Origin: Chrysaora quinquecirrha
Lineage: Eukaryota > Cnidaria > Scyphozoa > Semaeostomeae > Pelagiidae
Reading direction: 5' to 3'
Assembly (NCBI GenBank): GCA_014526335.1
Contig: JACTAT010000006.1
Location: forward strand, 3,975,202 to 4,039,201
DNA: 64,000 bases
Shown: positions 24,501 to 36,800 of the stretch, piece by piece
Layout of the letters: each line of letters begins with the position of its first letter
Position numbering within the stretch: position 1 is the stretch's first letter
The notes under the pieces: generated by a model
Database searches by the model: none
Told to the model about the DNA's origin: nothing
What the model saw: only the letters and a program-made list of their open reading frames with translations
Program-made: the position numbers and the translations under genes

Positions 24501-26294
24501 TCAGACAAGCAGATTTTAGATGTTTGACCAACAATTTTTGATTGTTTGGCCAGGGCCTAATACAAAGCAGAGTCCACAAGAACAATTTCACAACACACGT
24601 TTAAGACTTTGGCCAAACGATCAAACAATGTTTGTCAAACATTTGAGATTTTTTATCATCAATGTATGAACATTTGAACACGTCGCAAAACATTGATTGA
24701 CAAGCACAATTTTTAGCCATAAGTAAAAAATGTTTGATAGTCAATGTTTTGCGGGCTTGATAAACGATAAATCGTTTTGTTTGACAAGCAAATTCCAGTA
24801 GTTTTACCAAAAACGTTTGATCATTTGGCCAGGACCTCAAAGTTTGATTGAGGTTTCAAATAACTGTTTTGGTCGAGAATAATCGTTCTGAGTGAAACTT
24901 AACTGCTATACTTCAAATCAAAATCCCCAGACGGCGAAAGTATGGGAATTCGCATGTATGGCAGTGAGTCGAGAAAGTTTTCCAGTTGAAAAGGTGCAAG
25001 GGGCTCCGAAAATTTGCAAATATACAAGTCAGATCAATGATTTTTGCATTGACAGAGCCAAGGCAGCTGTCCTCTTGGGAATATAAAAAGCATGAAATGG
25101 CCACCTGTGCCATGTATAAGCGAAAGCGCGAAATACGTCAAAACAATTGAGGCACTGTATAGAATTTTCACATACCTGTCGTATCGCTATGGTTTTAGGC
25201 CATGGCCAAACGATCAAACATTTCTGGTCAAACATTCAAGATTTGCTTGTCAAGCAAAATGTTTGACCGTTTGGCCATGCCCAAAAACATTGCTCTGCCA
25301 GCACTTTTTGTTTGCGTCAAGCAAAAAATGTTTTTTAACCTTTTCGAAAACACAACGCCACAAAGTTAGTTACTTCTGCTTGTCAAAAAATGCTTTTGGG
25401 ACGTGGCCAAACGGTCAAGCATTTGTTGTAAAGCTAATTTAAAATGTTTGACCAACAATATTTGATCGTTTGGCCAGGGTCTTAGACTGCATGTACTCAA
25501 AAAATGAAGGAAATTTGAATGGAGAATTATACCTGACAACAGCTTCTGAACTTTATACAAGCAGAATTCTTGAAATAAACCGGCAACTTGAAAGACAAAA
25601 ACAACAGTAGCTCCTTCAAGAAAATCTCCAAGTAATGTAGTCCCAATTATCGCGATGAGCACAAGCACATTAATCTCAAAAAACACCTTTTTCCGGAGGT
25701 TGAGAGCGATTTTCATGGATACGGGAACACAGCCGATAGATATAAGAACTAACGCTACCCAGTGCATCCAGGACATCTTGTAGAAGCTGGCAATAAGTGT
25801 CATTAGGTATAACACGGATATTAAAGCAAGGATAGCGGTTTGCATTATGAAGCTTTGTAACGATGAATCCTCTATTTTTGATCAGACGGTGAATGTCCTT
25901 GCTCGATGATGCTTACACCAAGATGTTTCTCGTTTAGAATTTTAACTATTTTATTCTTTGGTAACAGGCTTGTATCATGTTGAATAACTGCCAGTCTGCT
26001 TGGTATATTAACAGATACCGATATGACTCCTTCTAAAGGATCGAGAGTAGATCTTAGTAATTCTGCTTCTTGTCCGCAACAGATATTCTGGACACGTATT
26101 TTGGTTGTGATAATAGTTCTAGCAGGCTCGTATCTGTCTTCCGAATCGGTCTTATTTGCGGAACTTAAACAGCAGTATTCTTCCAAATTCCCTTGGACTT
26201 TGCTGCGTTCATCCATCATGTTCAAAATGCAATTTTGTCCCTCTTTCTGTTCACTTTGCTCAAGTCTTTGGTAACTGTTTTTACGACTCGCCAT
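18504..26294 (-). CDS. P1B-2-type heavy-metal ATPase A (Zn/Cd/Pb-type), 7 exons, one frame break
   Basis: Exons: 26294-25533, 23697-23450, 22908-22723, 22283-22009, 20905-20581, 19698-19492, 18878-18504; about 792 residues once one missing base in exon 1 is allowed for. Order of domains: HMA-like metal-binding domain with CCxxE (NICCGQE), four N-terminal membrane segments, actuator domain with DESSITGES, membrane CPC motif (IACPCALLMSVPM), phosphorylation site DKTGTLTEG, nucleotide domain with His-Pro (SKSHHPIA), hinge TGDN and GDGIND, and two last membrane helices. Those helices carry the Lys (ALIFKFVV) and Asp (ILADLFSL) that mark Zn2+/Cd2+/Pb2+ pumps such as bacterial ZntA. The start MASRKNSY has a good context and gives an ordinary family length. 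Predicted role: ATP-driven export of divalent heavy metals. The frame break lies at an A5 run near 25884 (TAG next in frame); real pseudogene or sequence error is undecided. Confidence 0.92.
21014..21377. mobile_element. TA-target MITE, 'AAGAAAGTT' body
   Basis: It starts CACGTTTTTTTTTATAAGAA and ends in the complement ...AAAAACGTG, with TA on both flanks. The body carries repeated ACTTAAGAAAGTTC-like words. It lies in the intron of ATPase A upstream of exon 20905-20581. Confidence 0.75.
21440..21680 (-). repeat. Dispersed repeat shared with 60740-60980
   Basis: Stretches such as CAGATTGGTGATCAAGCGGATTG, GATAGGGAGGATTTTAC and TGATCCCTGTTTCCC recur with small changes at 60740-60980, in the same order. 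I see no terminal inverted repeats or coding sequence, so the class is unassigned. Confidence 0.5.
22420..22700. repeat. Degenerate (GGTATAAAAA)n tandem repeat
   Basis: About 250 bp of imperfect GGTATAAAAAG/GGTATGAAGG units lie in the intron just downstream of exon 22908-22723 of ATPase A. The TATA-like words are an effect of the repeat and are not taken as promoters. Confidence 0.8.
23840..24557. mobile_element. Palindrome-family MITE split by a hAT insertion
   Basis: The left arm (ATGATCAAACATTGCTGATC ... AATGTTTCACCGTTTG) stops at 23911 and resumes at 24351 (ATCGTTTGGCCACGTC), ending GGCCAGGGCC at 24557 with TAA after it. The hAT element 23912-24350 lies between the halves. It sits in intron 1 of ATPase A. 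Confidence 0.75.
23912..24350. mobile_element. Non-autonomous hAT element nested in a MITE
   Basis: The termini are CAGTGGCGTAG and CTACGCCACTG. Flanking 8-mers are ACCGTTTG and ATCGTTTG, an 8-bp duplication with one later change. The body holds G/C runs (AAGGGGGCCCC). No transposase. Confidence 0.85.
24604..24836. mobile_element. Palindrome-family MITE
   Basis: It has the left end TTTGGCCAAACGATCAAACA and right end ACGTTTGATCATTTGGCCAG, with TTA on the left and TCA on the right. It lies about 50 bp from the copy at 23840-24557, in the same intron. Confidence 0.7.
25198..25481. mobile_element. Palindrome-family MITE with exact TTA duplication
   Basis: GGCCATGGCCAAACGATCAA begins at 25198 and GATCGTTTGGCCAGGGTC ends at 25481. 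TTA flanks both sides (25195-25197 and 25482-25484). It lies 50 bp from the donor of exon 1 of ATPase A. A 159-residue ORF that runs through it on the minus strand is exon 1 reading on into the element. Confidence 0.85.
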
Positions 26295-27821
26295 CTTTCG
26301 GTTTGCTGACCCCGCAAGGCTTGTGATTCTATAGAAAAGAACTTCTAATCGCTGCACGGGCTGTTTTGTACGCCTTTTGCACACGGCCTTCACGGGAAAA
26401 TGCTGAGGCGTCCCTGTGAAACTTACATGCACGCATTTTCCATTCCACGTTGCTAACATTTCGCATTCATCTCCAAAGAGTCTAACTCGCATGCAAAAAA
26501 CGAGGAAATTAAAGTTGTTATTGTAAAATGCAAACCAATTTCAAATAGATTTACCTCTCTTTTTTCCACTGATTTCAAATTTAGCACAAAAACTTTTCTT
26601 GCCGCCACGTCAACCTTGAGAACAGTTAAGACAGCTGCAGAAATATTATCTACAACTCAAAATATTGAAAAAAATAACATTTTTCAATAAATCCGTGATT
26701 TCTCACAGAATCGTACGGGCCATGGTTACAACAAGAAAGCTCTAGTAGTTTTCTTAAATACGAGAATCGTAAATATAAAACATTTTCGAAGCGTTGATCT
26801 TTTCACAAGCAGACTCTTTTCTTTTAAATTTTTCCTCTCGAATGCGTGCAACAAGGGAGTGTCCCCTCTTGAATGAACGCCTTTCCTTGAAATTTATAAT
26901 AAAAAATCCAATTTTCGAAACTGCCTTTCATAAACATTTCCTCTAAAGTCGACAAAATTTTAAAAATCCATGAAAATTGCGATAAACAGCGGAAACATTT
27001 TCGGGCATATTTGAAAGCTTTTTTCGTCTGACACTCCTCAGAGTATGAACGTCAGAAACAGATCGAAACAATGAGCTAAGGCGGAATTTATACCCAGATG
27101 CAGCTCGAATTGCACCAATCGGAAAAAAGCTAAATTGGTAATATGTTTTAAACAACAATTAGCCAGCTGGATGCAGCGGGAAGATCAATGAAAAGAAATA
27201 CTGCATTAAGTGCTATAGCTACAAGGCCGTTTGGGAGGCTTCGCAAAAATTATTGCGCGGACTTACCCCTGTGCCCCATGACTACGGCACTGGTTCAGAG
27301 CGGTGTTATATAAGAGAGCCTAGAGACCTTTTTGATGCTCAATAGCACTGCTGTCGGACATTATATGTTCAATTAGCAAAAATTATGCTAATGCTCACGC
27401 TAATAAAGCTTAAAAAAATCTTCGCATTCAAAAATGCGCAGTTACACTCACTATGAAGAATGGAAGCAAGAAAGTAAGAAGTTAATTTTCTTTTCTGAAA
27501 TATAGACTCGGGTATCTAAAATAACTGGAAATCATATCCATTCTAAATGGCTAAATATATCAATGGTCAATTGATTTTCCAAAAAATTTAAGAATATGAA
27601 AAATAAATTTAATGATTTCTATTTGGCAAAGTAGGTAGTTTAACGAGTGGTCACCTACACAACGCAATAAAAAAGTAGCTATTTTGATAAGTACTACAGA
27701 ATAGTTATTAGCATTCTTAGTAGTGACATGCAAAACCGTTCGCTCCCTAAGTCTATTATCGCTAAATAGCGCTACCCAGAAAACTTTGTTATGACGTAAA
27801 ATTAAATATAAGAACATATGA
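26295..27821. other. Spacer between the two ATPase genes
   Basis: About 1.5 kb separates the start of ATPase A from the stop codon of ATPase B. It must hold the 3' end of B and, unless A uses a distant 5' exon, the promoter of A. I see no metal-response element match, CpG cluster or convincing TATA box. Around 27010-27180 there is a diverged copy of unassigned repetitive sequence also glimpsed near 4520-4560 (AAAGCTTTTTTCGTCTGACA). Confidence 0.5.
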
Positions 27822-30800
27822 TTATGATTTTATTTGAATTAGAGCGATTCCTTCATAATCACCGTCAATATCATCAATAGTATCAACAGTATATTTCAAA
27901 TTATCATCAGTTTCCATTGAGTCCTTGCGCTTCCACAACAGAGGCCTAAAACCATTCAAAATGACAAGTAGCAACGCTGCCACGTCACTCAATACTGCCA
28001 TCCATAAAGTCAGCGAACCAACTAAAGTTGCTATCATGACTGCGATTTTGATTGCTAAAGCCAAAGCTATATTTTGAAAGACTACTCGCCTTGTGAATTT
28101 GCTTAAAATGAGCATTTCAGGGATTTTCACCAAACTGTCACTCATTAGAGCCACGCCAGCTGACTCGATAGCAAGGGCAGTTGCGCATGCTCCAATTGCG
28201 ATGCCAACGTCTGCTGCTGCTAAAGACGGTCCATCATTTACACCATCACCGACCATTGCCACTTTAGTTCGCTTCTCATTTTTCTCGCTCTAAGAGAGAA
28301 AACAGGAAACATTAAATATAAGACTGATCCCCGGTTTCCATGAGTTACGCCGGGTTACGCTACTGATGACACTGAATCTTCTCTGGTAGACACAGCGCTC
28401 AAAACTCGTTGAGTCTTTCGTCTTCACAAATCTTGATGGCGAAGAACAGCACGCAAACCAGTTTGCTTTGTTAAGATACCGGCTCTCTCTTACCCAGATT
28501 TCCCGATTTATTGGTTTGAAAAGAACTTTTGATTTATGAACCCACACACTTATAATAAAGACACAGATCTTATAAGGCCTTGAGCCCTGGCCAAACGAAC
28601 AAACATTGTCGGTCAAACATTTGAGATTTGCTATACAAGCAATGTTTCACGGTTTGGCCACATCACAAAAAATTGCTTGAGAAGAATAATTCCCTCAGCA
28701 ACATTTTATGCTTGCCTCAAGCAAAAAATGTTTCATGAGCAATGTTTTGTGATGTGGCCAAACGATCAAACATTTCGCTTGATTAGCAAATCGCAAATGT
28801 TTGACCAACAATGTTTGATCGTTTGGCCAGGGCCTTATTATCACTTGGAAATTGTACTAAGAACATCATCGACGCGAGTTTGAGACTTTGAACTGATCCT
28901 TGAACTTTAAGAGTTGTCTTTAACTTCCCGACCTCTTATATGGGGTTTTGGTTACAATCATACCCATGTTTAGAAAATTTCAGGGTCAGAAACCTGCCCG
29001 TATGGGCGGCACATACCCACACCAACCCATATTATACCAAGCACCTCAGGGCCGTGAAGAAACAAAATACTGACGATATTTCATCCCTAGGTACATCAAT
29101 ACAATGCTTTCTTGAAGCTAAAAATGGGTCTTTTCTGGCGTTTGGCATGTTTCCCTATCTATCTACTCAATTTCGAATTCACAAACACACACCTGTTGAT
29201 CCCTTATCCATTCCAATTTATCTTCTGGCTTCATGCTAGCAATAAAGCTTTTAGCACCAACGTCTTTCATGACAGCGGCAGCAGCACCACTACTATCTCC
29301 CGTCAGCATGATAGTTTCAATGTTTAAATCCTTCAACATATGAATAGCAAGCTTGGCTGTTGGACGGGGGTTGTCAGCTAAACCAATCATCATTCCAAGC
29401 TATGTAGAACAGAATGAAAAGAAATTACACATCGAACAATTTCTTTTAAGATTTAGGGACAAACTTAAATGAATGCACTATGTATATAAGGAACAAGTAA
29501 CCTGACTAGGATAAACCCAAGGCTCCTGTCCAAACAATCAAACATTGTTTGTCACAGTCAAACATTAGAAATTTGCTTACTAAGCCATATTTGATTGTTT
29601 GAACATGTCACAAACACTGCTTCGCAAGCAGAATTTGTTAGGAAATGTTTCTTTAAAATTTAAAAACATTTCTTGTTTGGCACAGTAATTCGCAAATTGC
29701 TCGACGGAATGTTTCGCGATGTGGCCAAACGGTAAAACAGTTTCCATAAAATGCAAGTTTCAAATGATTGACAAACAATGTTTAATCGTTTGGTCAGGGC
29801 CTAACAACCGTTGGTCGAGCGCTTAAGGTAGCAGTCTCCGTCACACAACTGTAAGTCGAAGTGTACTGCTTTGGTAGGGGTTACGTGGCCACGTGCTTAA
29901 GGCACTCGGCTCAAGATTGAAAAACTGTGGATTCGAATCTCGTCGGGACTAATTGCTGCCACAAGCCTACAGTCAACTCAGCTGTCCATCCTTCCGAGGT
30001 CGGTAAATGAGTACCCTGGGTATACGTTCTAGAATATCAGTCTGGGGGCACAAGTTGCAGGTCCACATTAGTATAGCTAGGCGGCTACCAGGACCCCGAT
30101 CTGCGTTAATAACTGATTGCTTGCTTGCTTGATGCTTGCTTGAACACTCACATAAAAGTAGGAAACCAGTAAAGGACATACAAAGATTTAGACATATCTT
30201 ACTTGACTATCGATGACAACGAATATAACAGTCTGACCATGCCTTGACCATTCCTTGTACACAGCATCAGCATTATAAGGCACATCAGCAACTTTGTCTT
30301 GCAGAATTTGCAAGTTTCCAACAGAAACTGCATGTCCGTTAACCTGTCCTGAGAGTCCTAACCCAGGAAGTGATTTGAAGTTGAAAACATCAGGGAGACC
30401 AACGCCAGCTCCGAATGTTGCTATTTTATCAGTAATACAGCCAGAGTAGTGATTAACAATAGCTGAGGCCACAGGGTGACTAGATTTGATTTCCAAAGCA
30501 GCAACGATCTCCATTATTTGGTTACTACAAAATAAAAAAATTCAGATGTAGCGAGGACTGCAAAGTGGGTTATTCATCAGAGGAAAATGCAGATTTTTAA
30601 GAGAATAGCTTACGCAAATTTTACCTACAAGGCTTTTGGCTAGTCCAACTGTGAAGTAAAGATGACCTTACTTGATTTTATAGGGTAAGCACGACCTCGA
30701 TATATCCTCCCAACTTTGCCTTTAAGTCCATTTAATTTCATAAAAATAATTGCTAAAAGACGATGAAATTTGTGCAGTCAAAGCAAAAATATCAAACGCT

Positions 30801-33800
30801 TTTTGTCTGCACAGCAGTACTTGTTTTCTCAACTTGTAACGCACAAGCGTAGAAGCTCCTAGTGCAATGATGACCGTGCTCTGTTGATCAGAGGAAGCCA
30901 ACATTCATTAGGGTAAGTTAAGTTAAGGTAAGGTACACTGACTGACAGCTATCTGGCAAATGCTAGACGAACAGCTGTTTTGATTCCACAGGATAATCGT
31001 TTGGGAAGGGCAATTCCCACAGAAAGTCCTTGGGAACAACAAATGTTGTTAATCAATTTGCGCGAGTTTGTTTCCTTCCTTTCTGCAAAAATTAGAAAAC
31101 ACGCCCCTTCTCCCAGTACATGTTGCTTTGTGAGGTAAATTCCATTTTACCGTAAGAATAATGTACATGCATTCTACCGCAGTCTTTTTGGCACATCTGG
31201 AGGGACGGGATCTTTGGATGAAATCTTAAATATTCTCGCAAGTGTTTCAAGAAGTTTAACAGCATTGCACAAGCCTGAAATCACATAAGCAGCCAAATTT
31301 TTGCATGAAGGGTATGCAATCAAATCTTTTTAAATGGATAGTAATTCCAAAGGATAGTGCATGAAAGGCCTGTGTGCAACACCAAAAACATTTGTATATG
31401 GCCGGTCTATAAAATTCCGTATCATTACTTAAGGTATAAAATAACGTATGGCATGGACTTACTATTTCAAACCGATCCCAAATTCTTGTATATTGACAAC
31501 TCTGAATCTTCCTTCAGTAAGCGTTCCAGTTTTATCCAAAGCAACAGTTTTAATCTTGGCAAGATTCTCCATATGAGTACCTCCTTTTATCAATACTCCA
31601 TTGCGTGCAGCTGCAGTAATGCCACATACCACTGGCATAGGCACAGACATGACAAGTGCACATGGACATGCAATTAGAAGTACGATCAATGCACGAACTC
31701 CCCACCAGTGCAATTCAGAAGCATAGTCGCCAACCTGAAAACATTGTTAAAGCATGATAAAGAATTATCTTAATCATTACGATTTAATAGCAAGTAAACA
31801 AACAACCCATCTACTTGCTAATGCCGATCAGCATAGGCACCGATTCAACTGCTCATGTTAGTGAATCTATACGCACTACTGCCGTGGAGATGCACTACTG
31901 TGTTGGTATTTTCTGTGAACTTTGAAGGACAAGCACTAAGGTAGTGTATTATCATGATTGGTTTGGTGGGTTATCATGCTTGATGTGGTGATATTTTTTT
32001 GCGTACTGTAGAGGATAAGCACTACTGTAATTGGTTATTATCAGTACCGTCGAGAGGGGGGGGGGGGTAAGGGGGGTAAAAGGTCCGGGGCCCGTAAAAA
32101 TTATGGACCATAACATTTTGTTATTGCCCTAAAATTTTATTTAAGCAAATTTTTATGATCTTCTAAATGAAGGAGCCAGGAAAACATGGATCATTTCTGG
32201 GCGTCATTACAAAATTTCAACTTGAGGAGATATTCTACAATGTTTGCACTGCCATCAGAATCTTCTGTACCTTGCCTGTGACAGTTTCATCTGGAGAGCG
32301 TTCCTTCGGTAACCTCAAGCGGATCAAAAACTTCCTGTGAAGTACAATGACTCAGGACAGACTGACAGACCTCGCAGTATTGAACATCGAGAGCGAAATT
32401 GCAAGAACTATTGACTTCAATGACATCATTAACGATTTTGCAAATATGAAAGCGCGAAAAGTGTTATTTTGAGAGTTTGAAACTTTGTTCCTAATATTTA
32501 TTTTTATTTTACTAACACAAAACGATGCTAAACTCCAGGGCCTGGCTCTCATGGCTCTCGACCGCCCTGGTTATTATGCTTGATGTGGTGGTATTTTTTT
32601 GCGTACTGTGGAGGATAAGCACTACTGTAATTGGTTATTATGCTTGATATAGTGGTATTTTTTGCATACCTTGGCTTCAGCGAGAATAGCTGGAATCGCG
32701 AATATTAACAGAGCAGATGTCAGAACAAGTGGAGTATAAACTTTTGCAAATTTATTCATTATTTCTTCTGTACGTGATGCTTTACCCTGGGCTTCTTGAA
32801 CCAACTGTGTTACTTTGGAGACAGTAGAGTTTAATGAGTCACTCGTTGTAACGATCTGTAAAAAAAGAAAAAGGTGTTTTGATAACACAAACTTTCTTGC
32901 AAAATGGCGTCTATGTTCTTCTAAAAAGGGAAGGTCAAGGTGAAACGGTGTATTTAGGGCCTGATCTCAGCAGTAGGCTTGCTAATCGAAACCTGGACCC
33001 TGCCTGTGGCGCTTCTGTAGCTAGTATATAGCGTTCTCTCGAGTATAGAGTACTATTCAAATCAGAATATTGTTTTTACGGAATTTTCTTATAACGTACC
33101 AAATTGTACGGGCGCTAAAAGTACTTTGTAGCCAGACTACTCACTTTGTCGCCAGTAAATTAGCAACTCTAGGAGCGAAACGCCAATTTCAAATGCAAAT
33201 TTGTATAAAATACTTTATTTTAAGTACTAAAGACTGCAAGGAAAAAGTGCGCAAAAACAAAAATAAAGTGCGTTTTTCTCAATATCATCTTCGGAATGCA
33301 GTTTAGACAGTGTTTTTTCTTTGTTCTGTTTTTGTCATCTTTTTTAATTCCATATATAATCCAGCTACTTATGAAACTAGTCTAAATCGAATGTTTAACT
33401 ACCACTAAAATACTAAAAAGATGTTAATACAACTTTTTATTTCAACAAACCTATTAGGCATTAGCAACGATCTCAAATTGATTTTATTTTTGCATACGTT
33501 GCAACTGCATTGTGATCCCCCCCAAATTTTTTAAGACCCTCTTGAAAGTTTGGATATTTTCTATAAGTTTTAGATCTTTTGGCAAAGCATTCCAGACTTG
33601 TGGCCCTGGGGAAAAGAGGCTCTTCGAACGCAAAGTGACTTGATTAGGTCAGGGTGAATTAGGTCGTTTAGATTTCTTGTTGGTCTGGTTGTGTGCTTCA
33701 GCTTAAAAATATCTTGCATAAAAGGGGGGTTTAATCTTGAGACAGACTTGTAAATTTTAATACAAAGGGATCTAAGACGGCTTATCCACATAGTGAAATG

Positions 33801-36800
33801 TATACAAAGTGTATGCAAGATTAAACTGTAGTAGTAAATTACAGATACTTACCTCCAAATACCCATTCTGAACAATAGTACCACTATATGTTTGATCACC
33901 TTGCGATTTCTCGATGGGCATAGATTCACCAGTGATAGAACTCTCGTCAACCGATGCCTGTCCCTTGATTACTCTTCCATCCAATGGAATCTTCTCTCCA
34001 GCACACACTACTATTATACTACCAATATCAACATCTTCAACTGGTACACTTTTACCGGTCTCTGCAAGGACGGCTTCCTCTGGTATGTGAACCATGAGGC
34101 CTGCAATGAGGAATGGAAATGTCAACCCAAATAAGCAGTACAAATGAACATTATCATTATCATTATCATCATCTCTATCAATGTGATTCTCTATATTGTC
34201 AAACATCATCATCAAGATCATCATTGTCATTTCAGGATGCATCGTCTGCCCCACTACAATCATCATTATAACTGTTATCAACAAAATCATAACCACAAGC
34301 ACAGTTAAATAGTTATGACAATGATAATGATAATGCTAACGATAGTGATAAGCAGAATTACAATCACAATAACGTTAATATGATTGTGCTCATTATGATA
34401 ACCATTATCATCATTGTCATCATCATTATCATGATAATTATCATAAATATCGTCATTATCGTCATCGTCATCGTTTTATCATCATCGCCATCATCATCGT
34501 TATCATCACCATCATCATACTTTTAAAACAAAGTCTTACTATGTAAGCGTGAAAAACAGCAGGAGGATGCAGATGCACCATATTCACTTATCTTAGAGGT
34601 ATCGCAGTTAAGAGAGGGCTATTCATTATGATGCAGTCGTAGAGCTTTTGCATGGCGATGGCAAAGTATGCCTGGTTGCTGTTCAATGAATCATTAATTA
34701 ACGCTAGACAAACAAAACTAAGATAACAACAAATTTAAAATAGCAAAATAAATACGTATAAATCAAAGTATTACTGACCTGAAATGGCTTTTTGGACTCG
34801 ATATGTACAGTATTCTTGAAGACATTCAGCAATTGCAAACACAAAGACAACAGTCGCACCTTCCAGCCATTCTTGCAGTGCAACAGTTCCAATTACAGCT
34901 ATCAACATCAACACGTTAATATCAACGAAAACTTTCTTCATCCAATTCAATATCGTTTTTCTCAAAATTGGTAATCCGCCGATGACTATCTCCGCAATGG
35001 CGACCCATTTTCTCCAGTTAGAATTATAAACCCTTCCAACAATGATTGCAATAAAAAGGACCGCCAACACCAATAAAATTCCCAATTTGGTACCAAGCCT
35101 GATAAGAAATTCTTTATTCAACGCCTGATTATCATCATGATGTCCAGATTCCATGATGCTTACACCAAGATGTAAGTTATTCAAAATACTGACAATTCTA
35201 GCTGTTGATATAACATTGGCATTGTGTTTCACGAAACCTATTCGTCCGACAACATTCACAGAAACTGCCTCGATACCAATTAGAGGCTCTAACTCACGTT
35301 TCATTAGCTCAGCTTCTTTGCCACAACAAATATTCTGAATTCGCAACTTTGTTGTTGTTATTACATCAGGTATCTTTGCTGATTCTTCGGCATCAGTGTC
35401 TTTATCGCTACTATCACATGGGATAGTCACATATTCGTTATTTTTACGCTGGCATGTGAACAAGCAGCCCGATCTATCCTTTGAATCGCAACATTGAAAA
35501 CTTCCATACGTGACTTTATTTCCCATTGCACCTAACAGATTAGGCATATTATTCGATTCATCATTCCCTTTTTCAGCATTCTTAGCCTTATTCTTCTCTT
35601 TACTAGAACACTTTGACTCTTTCGTCTTCGAGCAGCAAGTTTTGCTTTTCTTTTCACCTGCACGAAAAGAAGGCTTATATGAATCACTAGTTTGAAAGTT
35701 AGTCGCCTTACATTTAATTGCTTTATTAACGCTAGTTTCTATGGATTTTCTCTTTACATAGGATTCTGTTGACACAGACGGACAGCAGGCTGATGAGCTT
35801 TCTATAAGTAAACACGTGTCAGATACAGTACCTGCATTATCAAAACAGACATTTTCTTCTTCTGTGCTTTGTTTTTTATCAATAGAACAGCAATCGCCTT
35901 TCACTGCTAACTTCTCAGAAGGGCTGCTCAGGTTCTTGCTTTGATCTTCGTATTCATCAGAAAAACTAACTGTTTTCTTACCAGAGCTTTTTGCACAACA
36001 ACTGCTACGGCTGCTTGCTTCAGCAGACCCAGAGTCACAGCTACTTGCCTTAGCTTTGCTGGAGCAACAACTGCTGGCCTTAGAAGATTCAGAACAACTC
36101 TTGCTTGACATAGAAGACCCAGAAGCGGAACCACAACTACTTTCCTTAGCAGGAGCAGAGGAGCAACTACTGCCCTTGGGAGGAGCCGGATTGCATGTAC
36201 TTTCCTTGGTTGATCCAGAACAGCGGCCGTCCTTCTTCGCAGCAACAGAGCAGCAATCGCTCTCTTTAGCAGCAGCAGAGCAGCAAGTACTTTCCTTGGG
36301 AGGAACAGGACTGCTGCTACTTTCCTTTGAGGATCCAGAGCAGCATTTGTCCTCCTTGGCAAGAGTAGAACAGCGGCTACCTTCCTTTGGAGGAGCAGAG
36401 CAGCAGCTACCTTCCTTGGGTAGAGCCGAACTGCAGCTACCTTTCTTGGTGGATCCAGAACAGCATTTACCTGCCTCATTAGACAAATCACCAGCCGGTT
36501 TTTGCCCACAGCAGCCTTTGCTACCAGAAACCGCAGAGTCCGAACAACACCCGCCAGAATTCCTGACATTCGCAGACTTTTCATCCTTTTCCGACCCAAC
36601 AACATCGCATAATGACGCATCACTTTGGCCATCACCATCACCCTCAAAGGCCATATTCGTCGCCGATTGTGGTGCTGAAGATTCCATGTTCTCAGCACAC
36701 CAGTTGTCCTTTCCACTTTCCCCGCATCCTTTGCCTTCTTTGGATTGCACTGGCTTTGATATAATATTCACAAAGAGATTATCAGCAAACTCTTTTTGTT

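Noticed and set aside
25366..25530. Extension of the ATPase A exon 1 frame past LLSG
   Set aside because: A clear donor (CAG|GTATAA) ends the exon at 25533; the rest is intron and MITE.
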